Source: Myxococcota bacterium | Lineage (GTDB): Bacteria; Myxococcota_A; UBA9160; PR03 | NCBI GenBank assembly: GCA_030066475.1 | Contig: JASJBO010000102.1 | Span: 1-30,807, forward strand | Length of the DNA stretch: 30,807 nt | Reading direction: 5' to 3' | In this document: positions 1 through 6,882 of the stretch, one piece after another | Layout of the letters: each line of letters begins with the position of its first letter | Position numbering within the stretch: position 1 is the first letter of the stretch | Program-made: the position numbers and the translations under genes | Notes under the pieces: generated by a model | Told to the model about the DNA's origin: nothing | The model's database searches: none | What the model saw: the letters and a program-made list of their open reading frames with translations, nothing else

Positions 1-902
1 CCGCGCCGCCCGGCTCCCTTGGGCCGGACGCGACGCGGGCGCTCGGCGCGGCCCGAGCGCTCGAGCGCCGTCGAGACGGCCGCGCGCCAGCGCTCGCGAT
101 CGGCTGCCTGCGCCTCACGGCGCGCGCGCGCCGCGGCCGCCCCTGCCGCCACGTCTTCGACCGAAGCGCTGCGCGTGCCGGGCGAGCCGAGCTCGCGCTC
201 GGCCTCGGCGTGGAGGGCGCTGGGCAGTCCGCCGGAACGCTCGGCCATCGCCCGCAGCACCGCGGGATGGAAGCGGGCGCGCGTCGCCTCGTCGGCGCCG
301 GCGCGCTCGAGTCGCGCGGCGACGTACGCTGCGGTCTCGTCCCCGTTCATCGGCTCGCGCAGCCATACCACCGGGCCCGCGGCAGCCCCGCCGCGCCACG
401 GCGCCGGCCACTCCTCGTCGGTCTCTGCGTTCTCCGCGTCCTCTTCGGCCTCGGCGGCCGCCTCGCCCGCGACCAGCACGAGCTGGATGGCTCCCCCGGA
501 CCCGCGCGCCAGGTCGAGCAGCGCTTCCGCGGCCGCCTCGGGGAAGTGGTCGGCCTCGTCGCACAGCAGGACCAGCCCGGCACCGCTGCGCGCCGCGGCG
601 AGCAGCGCCTCGCTGGGATCGCCGTCGGTCGCCTCACCGAGCGTAGCCAGCACCCAGCGGCACTGGTCCTCGGCCGCCATCTGCGGATAGCGCACGTAGG
701 CCACGCGCCGCGCCGAGGCGTTGCGCGCGGCGAGCACGTGCAGCAGCAGCGTCTTGCCGATCCCGGAAGGACCGCGCAGCGCCACGGCGACCGCCCCGTC
801 GGCGAGCGCCGCCTGGAGCGCCTCCAGCGCGCGCTCGGTCGCGGGACGCGGCACGTAGCCGGCGGGGTCGGGCGTCGGGCCGAACGGGTCGATCGGACTC
901 AC
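1..902 (-). CDS. ExeA/GspA-type AAA ATPase, 3' end outside window
   Basis: Cytoplasmic P-loop ATPase resembling the ExeA (general secretion pathway A) family, whose members power assembly of envelope complexes. About 300 codons are open to the window edge with no stop, so the C-terminus is missing. Start is GTG at 902, giving a GTGA overlap with the stop of the upstream gene. Residues 4-30 have the family's PFGPTPDP... lead-in. Walker A is GPSGIGKT (44-51) and Walker B is LVLLCDEAD (about 110-118). Sensor-1-like IQLVLVAGE is followed not by the usual Arg-containing helix but by an acidic Ala/Glu stretch (about 147-164). Then LREPMNGDETAAYVAARL (about 181-198) matches the family's lid entry. 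The far C-terminal part is Ala/Arg/Glu-rich. It is the last visible gene of a four-gene operon, so it probably works with the exported proteins encoded upstream. Family confidence is good; the cellular role is inferred. Confidence 0.8.
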   Translation of the reverse strand, partial: MSPIDPFGPTPDPAGYVPRPATERALEALQAALADGAVAVALRGPSGIGKTLLLHVLAARNASARRVAYVRYPQMAAEDQCRWVLATLGEATDGDPSEALLAAARSGAGLVLLCDEADHFPEAAAEALLDLARGSGGAIQLVLVAGEAAAEAEEDAENAETDEEWPAPWRGGAAAGPVVWLREPMNGDETAAYVAARLERAGADEATRARFHPAVLRAMAERSGGLPSALHAEAERELGSPGTRSASVEDVAAGAAAARARREAQAADRERWRAAVSTALERSGRAERPRRVRPKGAGRR

Positions 903-1786
903 GGCGCGGCGTCCTGCGTGGTCTTCAGGGACGGCATGAAGCGCAGCCGCTCGCTCTCGAGAGCGCTCTTGCTGAAGAGCGCCCGGTTCATCTCGGGATT
1001 CACGTGCTGCTCGCGAAAGCGGAACTCGGCGCGCGTGCCGCGCTCGCGATTCACGAACACGATCTGCCGCGGGAGCGGGTAGCCGTCGCGCTGCACGATC
1101 TCGCTGCGCGGCATGTAGGTCACCTTGAAGGGCTCGCGCTCGTTGCGGCGGTACAGGCGCACCTCGAGGAGCGCCCAGTCGCTGGCGGCGACGAAGAAGT
1201 CGGCCCGGTCGTACGAGGAGTCATAGAGCGCTTCGGCGCCGATCACGTGGGCCAGCTCGCCGTCGTAGCGCGTGACCGAACGGCCCACTACCTGGAAGCG
1301 CTGGATGCGCAGCACCTCGAGGTCCTCGATCGCGATGTCCGAGCCGATGAAGGCGTCGCCGCGCTGGATCGTGGTGATGCGCCGCACCCGGCGCAGGTCG
1401 GGCACCCAGGTGAACACGTCGTCGCTGCGCTCGTCGCGGGTGATCTTCAGGAAGGCGAGGTCGCGCTGATCCGAGCTGCCCCCGAAGTCGAAGAGCTGGT
1501 GGGGACGGCCGTCGATCCACTTGCGCACGATCTGCGCGTCGAAGCGGAACTCGCGGCCGTCGCGCATGAGGACGATCAGCTTGGCCCGGCGGGCGAGGTC
1601 GAAGCCGTAGAAGCGGTCGAAGGCCCGCTCCAGGACCTCGTACGCGGACTCCTGGTGGGCCGGCGTGGGCGGCAGGACGAAGGCGTCCTCGGGCGAAGTG
1701 GCGCGCGCGGAGCCGGCCAGCGTCACGAGCACGGCGAGCAGGGTCGCTCCGATCCGGGTCGCGGTGCGTCGGGACACGGCGCTCAC
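899..1786 (-). CDS. LolA-like outer-membrane lipoprotein-sorting family protein
   Basis: Predicted 295-residue exported protein of the LolA-like 'outer membrane lipoprotein-sorting' family, which has a half-barrel fold thought to carry lipid or lipoprotein through the periplasm. A signal peptide (about 1-29, ending GSARA) precedes mature TSPEDAF. The diagnostic run is FTWVPDLRRVRRI followed by GDAFIGSDIAIEDLE (about residues 120-150), the family's 'D-x-x-W-x-P-x-x-RRVRR...GSD' signature. The C-terminal half (YMPRSEIVQRDGYPLPRQIVF) also fits. GTG at 1786 was chosen because it forms a GTGA overlap with the preceding gene's stop and opens directly into the signal peptide; a GTG at 1777 is an alternative. 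In other bacteria relatives often lie beside RND/MMPL exporters, but here the partners are a vWA-like lipoprotein and an ExeA-type ATPase. The cargo is unknown. Confidence 0.82.
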   Translation of the reverse strand: MSAVSRRTATRIGATLLAVLVTLAGSARATSPEDAFVLPPTPAHQESAYEVLERAFDRFYGFDLARRAKLIVLMRDGREFRFDAQIVRKWIDGRPHQLFDFGGSSDQRDLAFLKITRDERSDDVFTWVPDLRRVRRITTIQRGDAFIGSDIAIEDLEVLRIQRFQVVGRSVTRYDGELAHVIGAEALYDSSYDRADFFVAASDWALLEVRLYRRNEREPFKVTYMPRSEIVQRDGYPLPRQIVFVNRERGTRAEFRFREQHVNPEMNRALFSKSALESERLRFMPSLKTTQDAAP

Positions 1787-2763
1787 TCCAACCCCCGCAC
1801 GCGCTGCGGCGGCGGGGCGAACGGGGGCAGCTCCTCCCGCTCGACCCGCCAGATGCGCGCCGGCGGCAGCGCGGACGGGTAGTCGAGCAGGCGCACCCGG
1901 GTGAAGCTCCCGGGCGCGACCCGCAGCGGACCGATCTGCTCGGGCGGGTCGAGCTGCACGTGCACGGTGATCTCGCCGGCGGCGACCTCCACGGGTGCGG
2001 CGCCGGCGCGGCCTTCGGCGAGCACACGGCTCGCGTCGCCAGGCGCGGCGTGCGCGAAGGCCGCCACGCGGAAGGCGGGCGGCGGCGGCGAGAGCCGCAT
2101 GACGGTGGGCCCGGGGCCGGCCGCCACGGGCTGGAGCCGCTCGATGCAGGCGGGCGCTCGCTCGGCGTCGGCCGCGACGAAGTCGACCCAGGCACCGCTC
2201 TCCACCAGCGCGCGGGCCGACTCGCACAGGTCGGCGCCGCAGCCCGGTGCGAAGTCGCTGAACACCATCACGCGCGTGCGCTCGGCGGCGCCGTCGGCGC
2301 GCAGCTCCTGGCGCACGGCGTCGAGCGCCTCGGCCAGCGAGCCCTCGGCGCGCGGTCGGAGCTGACGGACCCGCTCGGCCCACGCGGTGCGCACCGACGG
2401 AATCGCGGGACCGAGCAGGCGCTCGGCGGCGGTGCAGCCCGCCCCCTCGCGATGGCCGACGGCGCGCAGGGTGAGCTCGGTGCCCGCCGGCAGCGCGTCG
2501 ATCAGCGCCGCCGCGCCGCGCCGCGCGTCGGCGGGGTCCGACGCGGTGCGGTCCGTCGAGCGACGCACGTCGACGACCAGATCGACGCGCACCGGCGCGT
2601 GCGAGCCGGCGCCGTGCGGGGGAGCGGCCAGCCCGCGGTACACCTCCACCTGCACGCGCGCGGGGACAACGGGAGCCGTCCCCACCGGCCGCGCGCAGGC
2701 CACCACCAGCAGCAGACCCGCCCCACCGGCAGCCACGAGCGCCAGCCGAGCCCGCGCGCTCAT
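1783..2763 (-). CDS. von Willebrand A-like lipoprotein
   Basis: 326-residue predicted lipoprotein. The N-terminus has a hydrophobic stretch ending VVAC, so Cys23 is the likely lipidated residue, followed by Ala at +2, which in E. coli would permit sorting to the outer membrane. The middle resembles a vWA fold: a first strand VRVDLVVDVRRSTDR (about 60-74), then GSLAEALDAV, then RVMVFSDFAPGCGADLC and VDFVAADAE. The metal site is degenerate: the expected DxSxS reads DVRRS, keeping only the first Asp and last Ser, so metal binding is doubtful. The C-terminal portion (about 215-326) looks beta-rich and is not recognised. ATG at 2763 overlaps the upstream stop as ATGA. It probably contributes a protein-interaction module to the same envelope complex as its neighbours. 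The fold assignment is from motif pattern only. Confidence 0.65.
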   Translation of the reverse strand: MSARARLALVAAGGAGLLLVVACARPVGTAPVVPARVQVEVYRGLAAPPHGAGSHAPVRVDLVVDVRRSTDRTASDPADARRGAAALIDALPAGTELTLRAVGHREGAGCTAAERLLGPAIPSVRTAWAERVRQLRPRAEGSLAEALDAVRQELRADGAAERTRVMVFSDFAPGCGADLCESARALVESGAWVDFVAADAERAPACIERLQPVAAGPGPTVMRLSPPPPAFRVAAFAHAAPGDASRVLAEGRAGAAPVEVAAGEITVHVQLDPPEQIGPLRVAPGSFTRVRLLDYPSALPPARIWRVEREELPPFAPPPQRVRGLE

Positions 2764-3806
2764 CCCGGTCCCCCTGGCGCTCGCGCCTCGGAGCGCGCGG
2801 CCTCGAACGCGCGCAGCACCTTGGGCGGCGTGGCCCGCGGATCGAGGTCGAGTCCGGGGTCGGCCGCCAGCGCGCGCCGGAAGCTCCGGTGCGCCGCTTC
2901 GGTGTCGCCCAGCGCGACCTCGGCCGTGGCCGCGAGCACCTCGACCCGCGCCCGGCGCGGCGCGGCGCCGGAGTCGCCGTTGCGCCCCTCGACGCGGTCC
3001 CGGGCGCGAGCGATCAGGTCGAGCGCCTGCCGGAAACGGGCCTCGAACAGCAGCTCGTCGGCCTGCTCGATCTCGGCGTCGATCGCCGACCAGTCCACCA
3101 CGCGTGGCGCCGGAATCGGGGCGGGGGCCGGCTCGCTCGCGACCGCGACGAGCGGCGGCGAGGTCGTCACGGGCTCGGCGACGCGCGCGTCCGAGCCAAT
3201 CGAGACCGGAATCGGGTCGGGTCGCGGCCGCGCCGCTGCCTGGACGGTGGTGCGGGGAGGGCGAGCCGGCTCCGCCGCGACGCGCACGGCGGCGTCGGCG
3301 GCACCCGCCGCGGCGCGCGCCGCTACGGCGAGCGCAGCGTCGAGCGACGCGCGCGCATCGAAGGTGGGATCGCTCTCCGGCCCGAGAGGATCGACGCGGT
3401 GGATCGCCCGCGGGCGGGTGCGCGCGACGCCAGAGCGCGCGGTCGCACTCCCCGGATCGAGACAGGCAACGTGGAGCCAGGTGCGGTGCGCCTCGACGCC
3501 ATCGATCGGCTCGAGCAGCCGCGCCAGGCGGGTCAGCTCGGCGGTTCGCAGCGCGGCCCAGCGCGCCGCGAAGGGGTCGGCACTCGAGACGTCCGGCAGC
3601 GGGTCGGGCTCGCCGGGCCAGGCGCGACAGGCGCCCTCCCCCGTCGCGGCCGCGGCCGGCAACGCCAACCCGCCGAGTAGAGCAGCGCCGAGCAGAGCAG
3701 CGCCGAGCAGAAGCGCGCCGAGCAGCAAGACGCCGCCCGGCAGGGCCCCGGACGGGCTCGGCCGCAGGAACCCCACCGCTGTTCGGCCGCCGCCGAGAAG
3801 CCCCAT
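2760..3806 (-). CDS. Exported TPR-like protein with repetitive signal segment
   Basis: 348-residue protein of unrecognised family. ATG 3806 was chosen because a GGAGGA Shine-Dalgarno sits just upstream; longer in-frame starts exist (GTG near 3887) but lack a site. Residues about 24-53 form a Leu/Ala/Gly-rich export or anchor segment built from four 5-residue repeats (see 3671-3730). The mature region has a compact Cys-containing N-terminal part, a Pro/Ala-rich linker (about 150-230), then a helical C-terminus (about 235-330) with TPR-like periodicity: IDAEIEQADELLFEARF, VEVLAATAEVALGDTEAAHR and FRRALAADPGLDLDPRATPP. The last phrase resembles tails of TPR proteins that link to outer-membrane assemblies. 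It is the first gene of the operon and divergent from hemH. The role is inferred only as an envelope scaffold. Confidence 0.6.
   Translation of the reverse strand: MGLLGGGRTAVGFLRPSPSGALPGGVLLLGALLLGAALLGAALLGGLALPAAAATGEGACRAWPGEPDPLPDVSSADPFAARWAALRTAELTRLARLLEPIDGVEAHRTWLHVACLDPGSATARSGVARTRPRAIHRVDPLGPESDPTFDARASLDAALAVAARAAAGAADAAVRVAAEPARPPRTTVQAAARPRPDPIPVSIGSDARVAEPVTTSPPLVAVASEPAPAPIPAPRVVDWSAIDAEIEQADELLFEARFRQALDLIARARDRVEGRNGDSGAAPRRARVEVLAATAEVALGDTEAAHRSFRRALAADPGLDLDPRATPPKVLRAFEAARSEARAPGGPG
3671..3730. repeat. Four tandem 15-bp repeats inside a signal segment
   Basis: Four consecutive 15-bp units beginning CGCCGAG (3671-3685, 3686-3700, 3701-3715, 3716-3730) read on the minus strand as repeats of roughly LLGAA/LLGAL in the hydrophobic N-terminal segment of the TPR-like protein. 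Because 15 is divisible by three, copy-number change would lengthen or shorten the hydrophobic segment without a frameshift. Confidence 0.85.
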
Positions 3807-3955
3807 CGGCTCCTCCGCCGCGTCCAACCTGGCCTCACCCCGCGCCCGGCGAAATCGCCGACCAAGCCCCCTTCTAGCAGAAAACACCCCGGGGGTGAAG
3901 CTGCGAGAGATGCGATTCCGCTGGCTCGGACGGATTGCTTTGGCATGCTGCCGCG

Positions 3956-5002
3956 GTGACGTCCCGAGCTGCAGACGAACGCGGACGCCGGGGCGTCCTG
4001 CTGGTCAACCTGGGCACGCCCGCCTCCCCGAGCCCGCGCGACGTCCGCCGCTACCTGCGCGAGTTCCTGAGCGATCCGCGCGTGCTGGACCTCCCCGCGC
4101 CCGCGCGCACCCTGCTGCTGTACGGCGTGATCCTGCCGTTCCGGCCGCGCCGCTCGGCAGAGGCCTACGCGCAGATCTGGACACCCGAAGGCTCGCCCCT
4201 GCTGCTGCACGGATGCGCGCTGGCCGACGCGCTCGGCAAGGAGCTCGGCGACGCGTACGTGGTGGAGCTCGCCATGCGCTACGGCGAGCCTTCCATCGGC
4301 TCGGCCCTCGACCGGCTGCTGTCGGCGAACGTCACCGGGGTCCGCGTGGTCCCGCTGTTCCCGCAATACTCGTCCTCGGCGCTGGGCTCCGCGCTCGAGG
4401 CCGTCTATCGCGAGGCCGGCCGCCGCGTTGGCGTGCCGCCGCTCGACGTGGTGGAGCCCTTCTACGACGACCCGGGCTTCATCGCCGCGCTGGCCCGCGT
4501 GGCCGAGGAGCTGCCGCGCGAGCGGCGCCCCGACCACCTGCTGATGTCGTTCCACGGCCTGCCCGAGCGACAGATCCGCCGCGCCGACCCGACCGGCAGC
4601 CACTGCCTGGCCCGCGAGGACTGCTGCGACGACCCGGGGGTCGCGCTGCGCTACTGCTACCGGGCGCAGTGCGTGGCCACCGCCCGGGCGCTGGCCACCG
4701 CGCTGGGGCTCGGCGAGCGAGACTGGACCCTGTCGTTCCAGTCGCGTCTGCTGCGCGATCCCTGGATCCGTCCCTACACCGATGAGGTGCTCCCCGAGCT
4801 CTACGAGCGCGGCGTGCGCCGGCTCGCCATCGCCTGCCCCGCCTTCGTCGCCGACTGCCTCGAGACCCTCGAGGAGATCGGCATCCGCGCCAGCGAGCAG
4901 TGGACCGAGCTCGGCGGCGAGAGCCTCGACCTCGTCCCGTGCGTCAACGCGCACCCGGCCTGGGTGGAAGCCCTGGCCGCACTCGTCCGCCGCGACCCCT
5001 GA
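3956..5002 (+). CDS. hemH: Ferrochelatase with Cys-rich insertion
   Basis: Inserts ferrous iron into protoporphyrin IX, the last step of protoporphyrin-dependent heme synthesis. The protein is 348 residues from GTG 3956. Family landmarks are GVLLVNLGTP at the N-terminus, PLFPQYSS, the catalytic-region SFHGLPER with His200, LSFQSRLLRDPW, and CPAFVADCLETLEEI with the conserved Glu near 305. Between SFHGLPER and the next helix lies an insertion with Cys217, Cys223, Cys224, Cys234 and Cys239 (HC...DCC...YCYRAQC), the kind of in-line cluster associated with [2Fe-2S]-binding bacterial ferrochelatases. GTG 3956 is preferred over TTG 3935 because the hydrophilic N-terminus is short and CATGCT lies 6 nt before the GTG, as at other starts here. 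It is transcribed toward the hemE-hemG operon, with a hairpin between the two. Confidence 0.95.
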   Translation: MTSRAADERGRRGVLLVNLGTPASPSPRDVRRYLREFLSDPRVLDLPAPARTLLLYGVILPFRPRRSAEAYAQIWTPEGSPLLLHGCALADALGKELGDAYVVELAMRYGEPSIGSALDRLLSANVTGVRVVPLFPQYSSSALGSALEAVYREAGRRVGVPPLDVVEPFYDDPGFIAALARVAEELPRERRPDHLLMSFHGLPERQIRRADPTGSHCLAREDCCDDPGVALRYCYRAQCVATARALATALGLGERDWTLSFQSRLLRDPWIRPYTDEVLPELYERGVRRLAIACPAFVADCLETLEEIGIRASEQWTELGGESLDLVPCVNAHPAWVEALAALVRRDP

Positions 5003-5004
5003 AC

Positions 5005-5067
5005 GGCGCCCCGCAAGCGCAGCCGCGAAGCGGCGGAGCGCGCAGCGAGCCGCAGGCGAGCGAAGGC
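5005..5067 (-). repeat. Diverged copy of the dispersed intergenic repeat
   Basis: Read on the minus strand, this stretch begins GCCTTCGCTCG, passes through CTGCGCGC and ends GCGCTTGCGGGG. It aligns to the units at 26152 and 30564 (GACTTCGTTCGG...CTGCGCGC...GCGCTTGCGG), with about 24 of the first 30 bases identical by eye and a small insertion in the second half. Like those copies, it lies just downstream of a stop codon in the sense orientation, here of the HIT gene. Confidence 0.5.
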
Positions 5068-5093
5068 TGGCGCGGCCAGAGGCCGCGCTTCGC
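5060..5093. terminator. Hairpin between convergent hemH and HIT gene
   Basis: CGCGGCC (5071-5077), loop AGA, GGCCGCG (5081-5087) form a 7-bp perfect stem. It is extended after a GCTGG bulge by GCGAAG (5060-5065) pairing with CTTCGC (5088-5093). It lies between two convergent stop codons, so a bidirectional terminator is plausible. There is no U-tract. Confidence 0.5.
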
Positions 5094-5098
5094 CAGAC

Positions 5099-5515
5099 TC
5101 AGAGATGGTCGGCGATGCGGCGGGCCATCGCCTCGAGCTCGTCGCGGTCGGCGGGCTTGCGGCCGTGGAGGGTGAGCGGGTCGCCCTGGTTGCGGGGGAT
5201 CAGGTGCTGGTGATAGTGGAAGACGGTCTGGCCGGCCGCGGCGCCGTTGAGCTGGAAGACGCCCATGCCGTCGGGCTCGAGCGCGCGGCGCAGCGCGATC
5301 GCCGCGCGCCGGGCGAGGCACGTGAGGGCGGCGAGCGAGTCGGCGTCGGACTCGAAGACGTTCGCGTAGTGCAGCTTGGGAATCACCAGCACGTGCCCCG
5401 GGGTCACCGGCATCAGGTCCATGAAGGCGAGCGCGTGCTCGTCCTCGCAGACGCGCGCGGCGGGCGCCTCTTCGCGCACGATCTTGCAGAAGATGCACTG
5501 GGGGTCGTGGCTCAC
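5099..5515 (-). CDS. HIT-family nucleotide hydrolase/transferase
   Basis: 138-residue histidine-triad protein of the Hint/HinT type, which cleaves phosphoramidate or other bonds on nucleoside phosphates such as adenosine 5'-monophosphoramidates. The signature HYHQHLIP gives His100, His102 and His104 (HxHxH). The N-terminal CIFCKI (Cys7, Cys10) fits the zinc site seen in many Hint proteins, and MPVTPGHVLVIPK is the conserved beta-hairpin region. Length is normal for the family. GTG 5515 overlaps the hemG stop as GTGA, so it is translationally coupled to hemG as the last gene of the dehydrogenase-hemE-hemG operon. Why a Hint protein travels with heme genes is not evident from the sequence; physiological substrates are poorly defined in general. 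Confidence 0.92.
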   Translation of the reverse strand: MSHDPQCIFCKIVREEAPAARVCEDEHALAFMDLMPVTPGHVLVIPKLHYANVFESDADSLAALTCLARRAAIALRRALEPDGMGVFQLNGAAAGQTVFHYHQHLIPRNQGDPLTLHGRKPADRDELEAMARRIADHL

Positions 5516-6882
5516 GCGGCTCTCCTCCTGGGCGGGGCGGACTCCAGCAGGCGCGCGGCGGCCGCCGCGCCCGAGGCGATGGCGTCGGCGAAGGCGACGC
5601 CGTCGAGATGCGAGCCGGCCAGCTCCAGGGCCGGCAGCCCGCGCAGGCGGGCGCGCAGGCCCGCCACGCGGCGGGGGTGGTCGCGGCCCGGCTGTGGCAC
5701 CGCGCGCGGCCAGCGCGTGATGCCGAGCCGCTGCGGCTCGGCCCGCAGCCCGAGCACGCGGTCGACCTCGTCGAGCAGGCGCGGCACCAGCTGGTCGTCG
5801 GGCCAGTCGGCCGCCTCGGGCCGGCGCATGCCGCCCGCCAGCAAGGTCAGCAGCTCGCGCCCGTGTGGGGCGCGGCCGGCGAACAGCTGGCTCGGGAACA
5901 GGCAGCCGAGCAGCGCGTCGCCCTCGCCGCGCGGCACCAGGTAGCCGAAGCCGCGCACGCCCTCGCGCACCTGGGTCGGGTCCACGCCGAGCGACACGCT
6001 GGCCAGCGGGGCGTACTGGATCGCGTCGAGCGCTGCGGCCGCCTCCGCATCGAGGGGACGCAGCAACGTCGCCGACACGGGCGCCGGTGCCGCCAGCACC
6101 AGCCCCTGAGCGCGCACCGTCCTTGAGCCCGATTCCCCTTCGACTTCGACCTGATAGACCCCCGAATCGAAGTTGATCGTGCAGACCCGGTGGCGCAGCG
6201 CCAGCGCCTCGCCGAGCCGCTCGGCGAGCGGCGCGAGCAGACTGGCCACGCCCTGCAGGCCCGACCAGGTGCCGGTCAGGCCGCGCTCGCTGCGCGCCGT
6301 GAGCATGCCCAGCACGATCGAGCCGCGCCGCCGCTCGGCATCGGCCAGGCTGGGGAACACCGCCTCGGCGCCGAGCTGGGTCTCGTCGCCCGCGTAGACC
6401 CCGGTGAGGAAGGGGCCCACCAGCGCGTCGAGCGCCTCGCGACCGAGCCGGCGCGCGACGAACTCGGCCACCGACTCGCCGGTGGGATCGCCGCGCCGCA
6501 CGAACGGCTCGCGCAGCAGCCGCAGCTTGCCCCGGGTGCTGAGCAGCTCGCTGCGCGCCAGGGCCAGGGGCCCCATCGGGACCGGCACCAGGCGGCCGCC
6601 GCGCACCAGGAAGCGCTCGCGGCTGGCGGGCAGCGCGGGAGCCAGCGCGCTGTCGAGCCCGTGCTCGCGCAGGAACGCCGCCGTGGCGGCGGGGACGCGG
6701 AACGTGTTGGGACCGCGCTCGAAGCAGTAGCCGTCGCGGCGCTCGCTGCGCGCCACCCCGCCGGCGTGGGGGTTCGGATCGAACACCTCGACGCTGCGCC
6801 CCGCGCGCTGGAGCGCGGCCGCGGCTGCGAGTCCGGACGCCCCCGCGCCCACCACGACGGCGTCGAGGTCGCTCGCGCTCAC
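5512..6882 (-). CDS. hemG: Protoporphyrinogen (or coproporphyrinogen) oxidase, HemY-type
   Basis: FAD-dependent six-electron oxidation of protoporphyrinogen IX to protoporphyrin IX using oxygen. 456 residues. The N-terminal Rossmann motif VVVGAGASGLAAAAAL (about 9-24) is followed by VEVFDPNPHAGGVARSERRDGYCFERGPNTF, the second FAD segment typical of this amine-oxidase-like family. GPFLTGVYAGDETQL and FPSLADAERRRGSI are the usual core motifs, and LELAGSHLDGVAFADAIASG is the C-terminal FAD-contact segment. GTG 6882 overlaps the hemE stop (GTGA). Neighbouring hemE and hemH place it in heme synthesis. HemY homologues can act on coproporphyrinogen in Gram-positive bacteria, but a Gram-negative setting with HemF argues for the protoporphyrin route. 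A short lower-GC patch near 6110-6185 encodes a variable surface segment and does not disrupt the frame. Confidence 0.93.
   Translation of the reverse strand: MSASDLDAVVVGAGASGLAAAAALQRAGRSVEVFDPNPHAGGVARSERRDGYCFERGPNTFRVPAATAAFLREHGLDSALAPALPASRERFLVRGGRLVPVPMGPLALARSELLSTRGKLRLLREPFVRRGDPTGESVAEFVARRLGREALDALVGPFLTGVYAGDETQLGAEAVFPSLADAERRRGSIVLGMLTARSERGLTGTWSGLQGVASLLAPLAERLGEALALRHRVCTINFDSGVYQVEVEGESGSRTVRAQGLVLAAPAPVSATLLRPLDAEAAAALDAIQYAPLASVSLGVDPTQVREGVRGFGYLVPRGEGDALLGCLFPSQLFAGRAPHGRELLTLLAGGMRRPEAADWPDDQLVPRLLDEVDRVLGLRAEPQRLGITRWPRAVPQPGRDHPRRVAGLRARLRGLPALELAGSHLDGVAFADAIASGAAAAARLLESAPPRRRAA

Noticed and set aside
1783..2763. Functional MIDAS metal site in the vWA-like protein
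   Set aside because: The DxSxS motif is DVRRS, missing the central Ser, so metal binding is not claimed.
3887..3889. Upstream GTG as start of the TPR-like gene
   Set aside because: No Shine-Dalgarno, and it adds an Arg-rich tail before the export segment; ATG 3806 has GGAGGA.
1960..4785. Very long plus-strand open frame (over 900 codons) across several genes
   Set aside because: Antisense shadow of GC-rich minus-strand genes and an out-of-frame reading of hemH. Composition is dominated by Arg/Ala/Gly with no family resemblance.
6108..6185. Lower-GC patch in hemG as a foreign insertion
   Set aside because: Frame is intact and the encoded segment fits a variable loop of the oxidase; too short to argue transfer.
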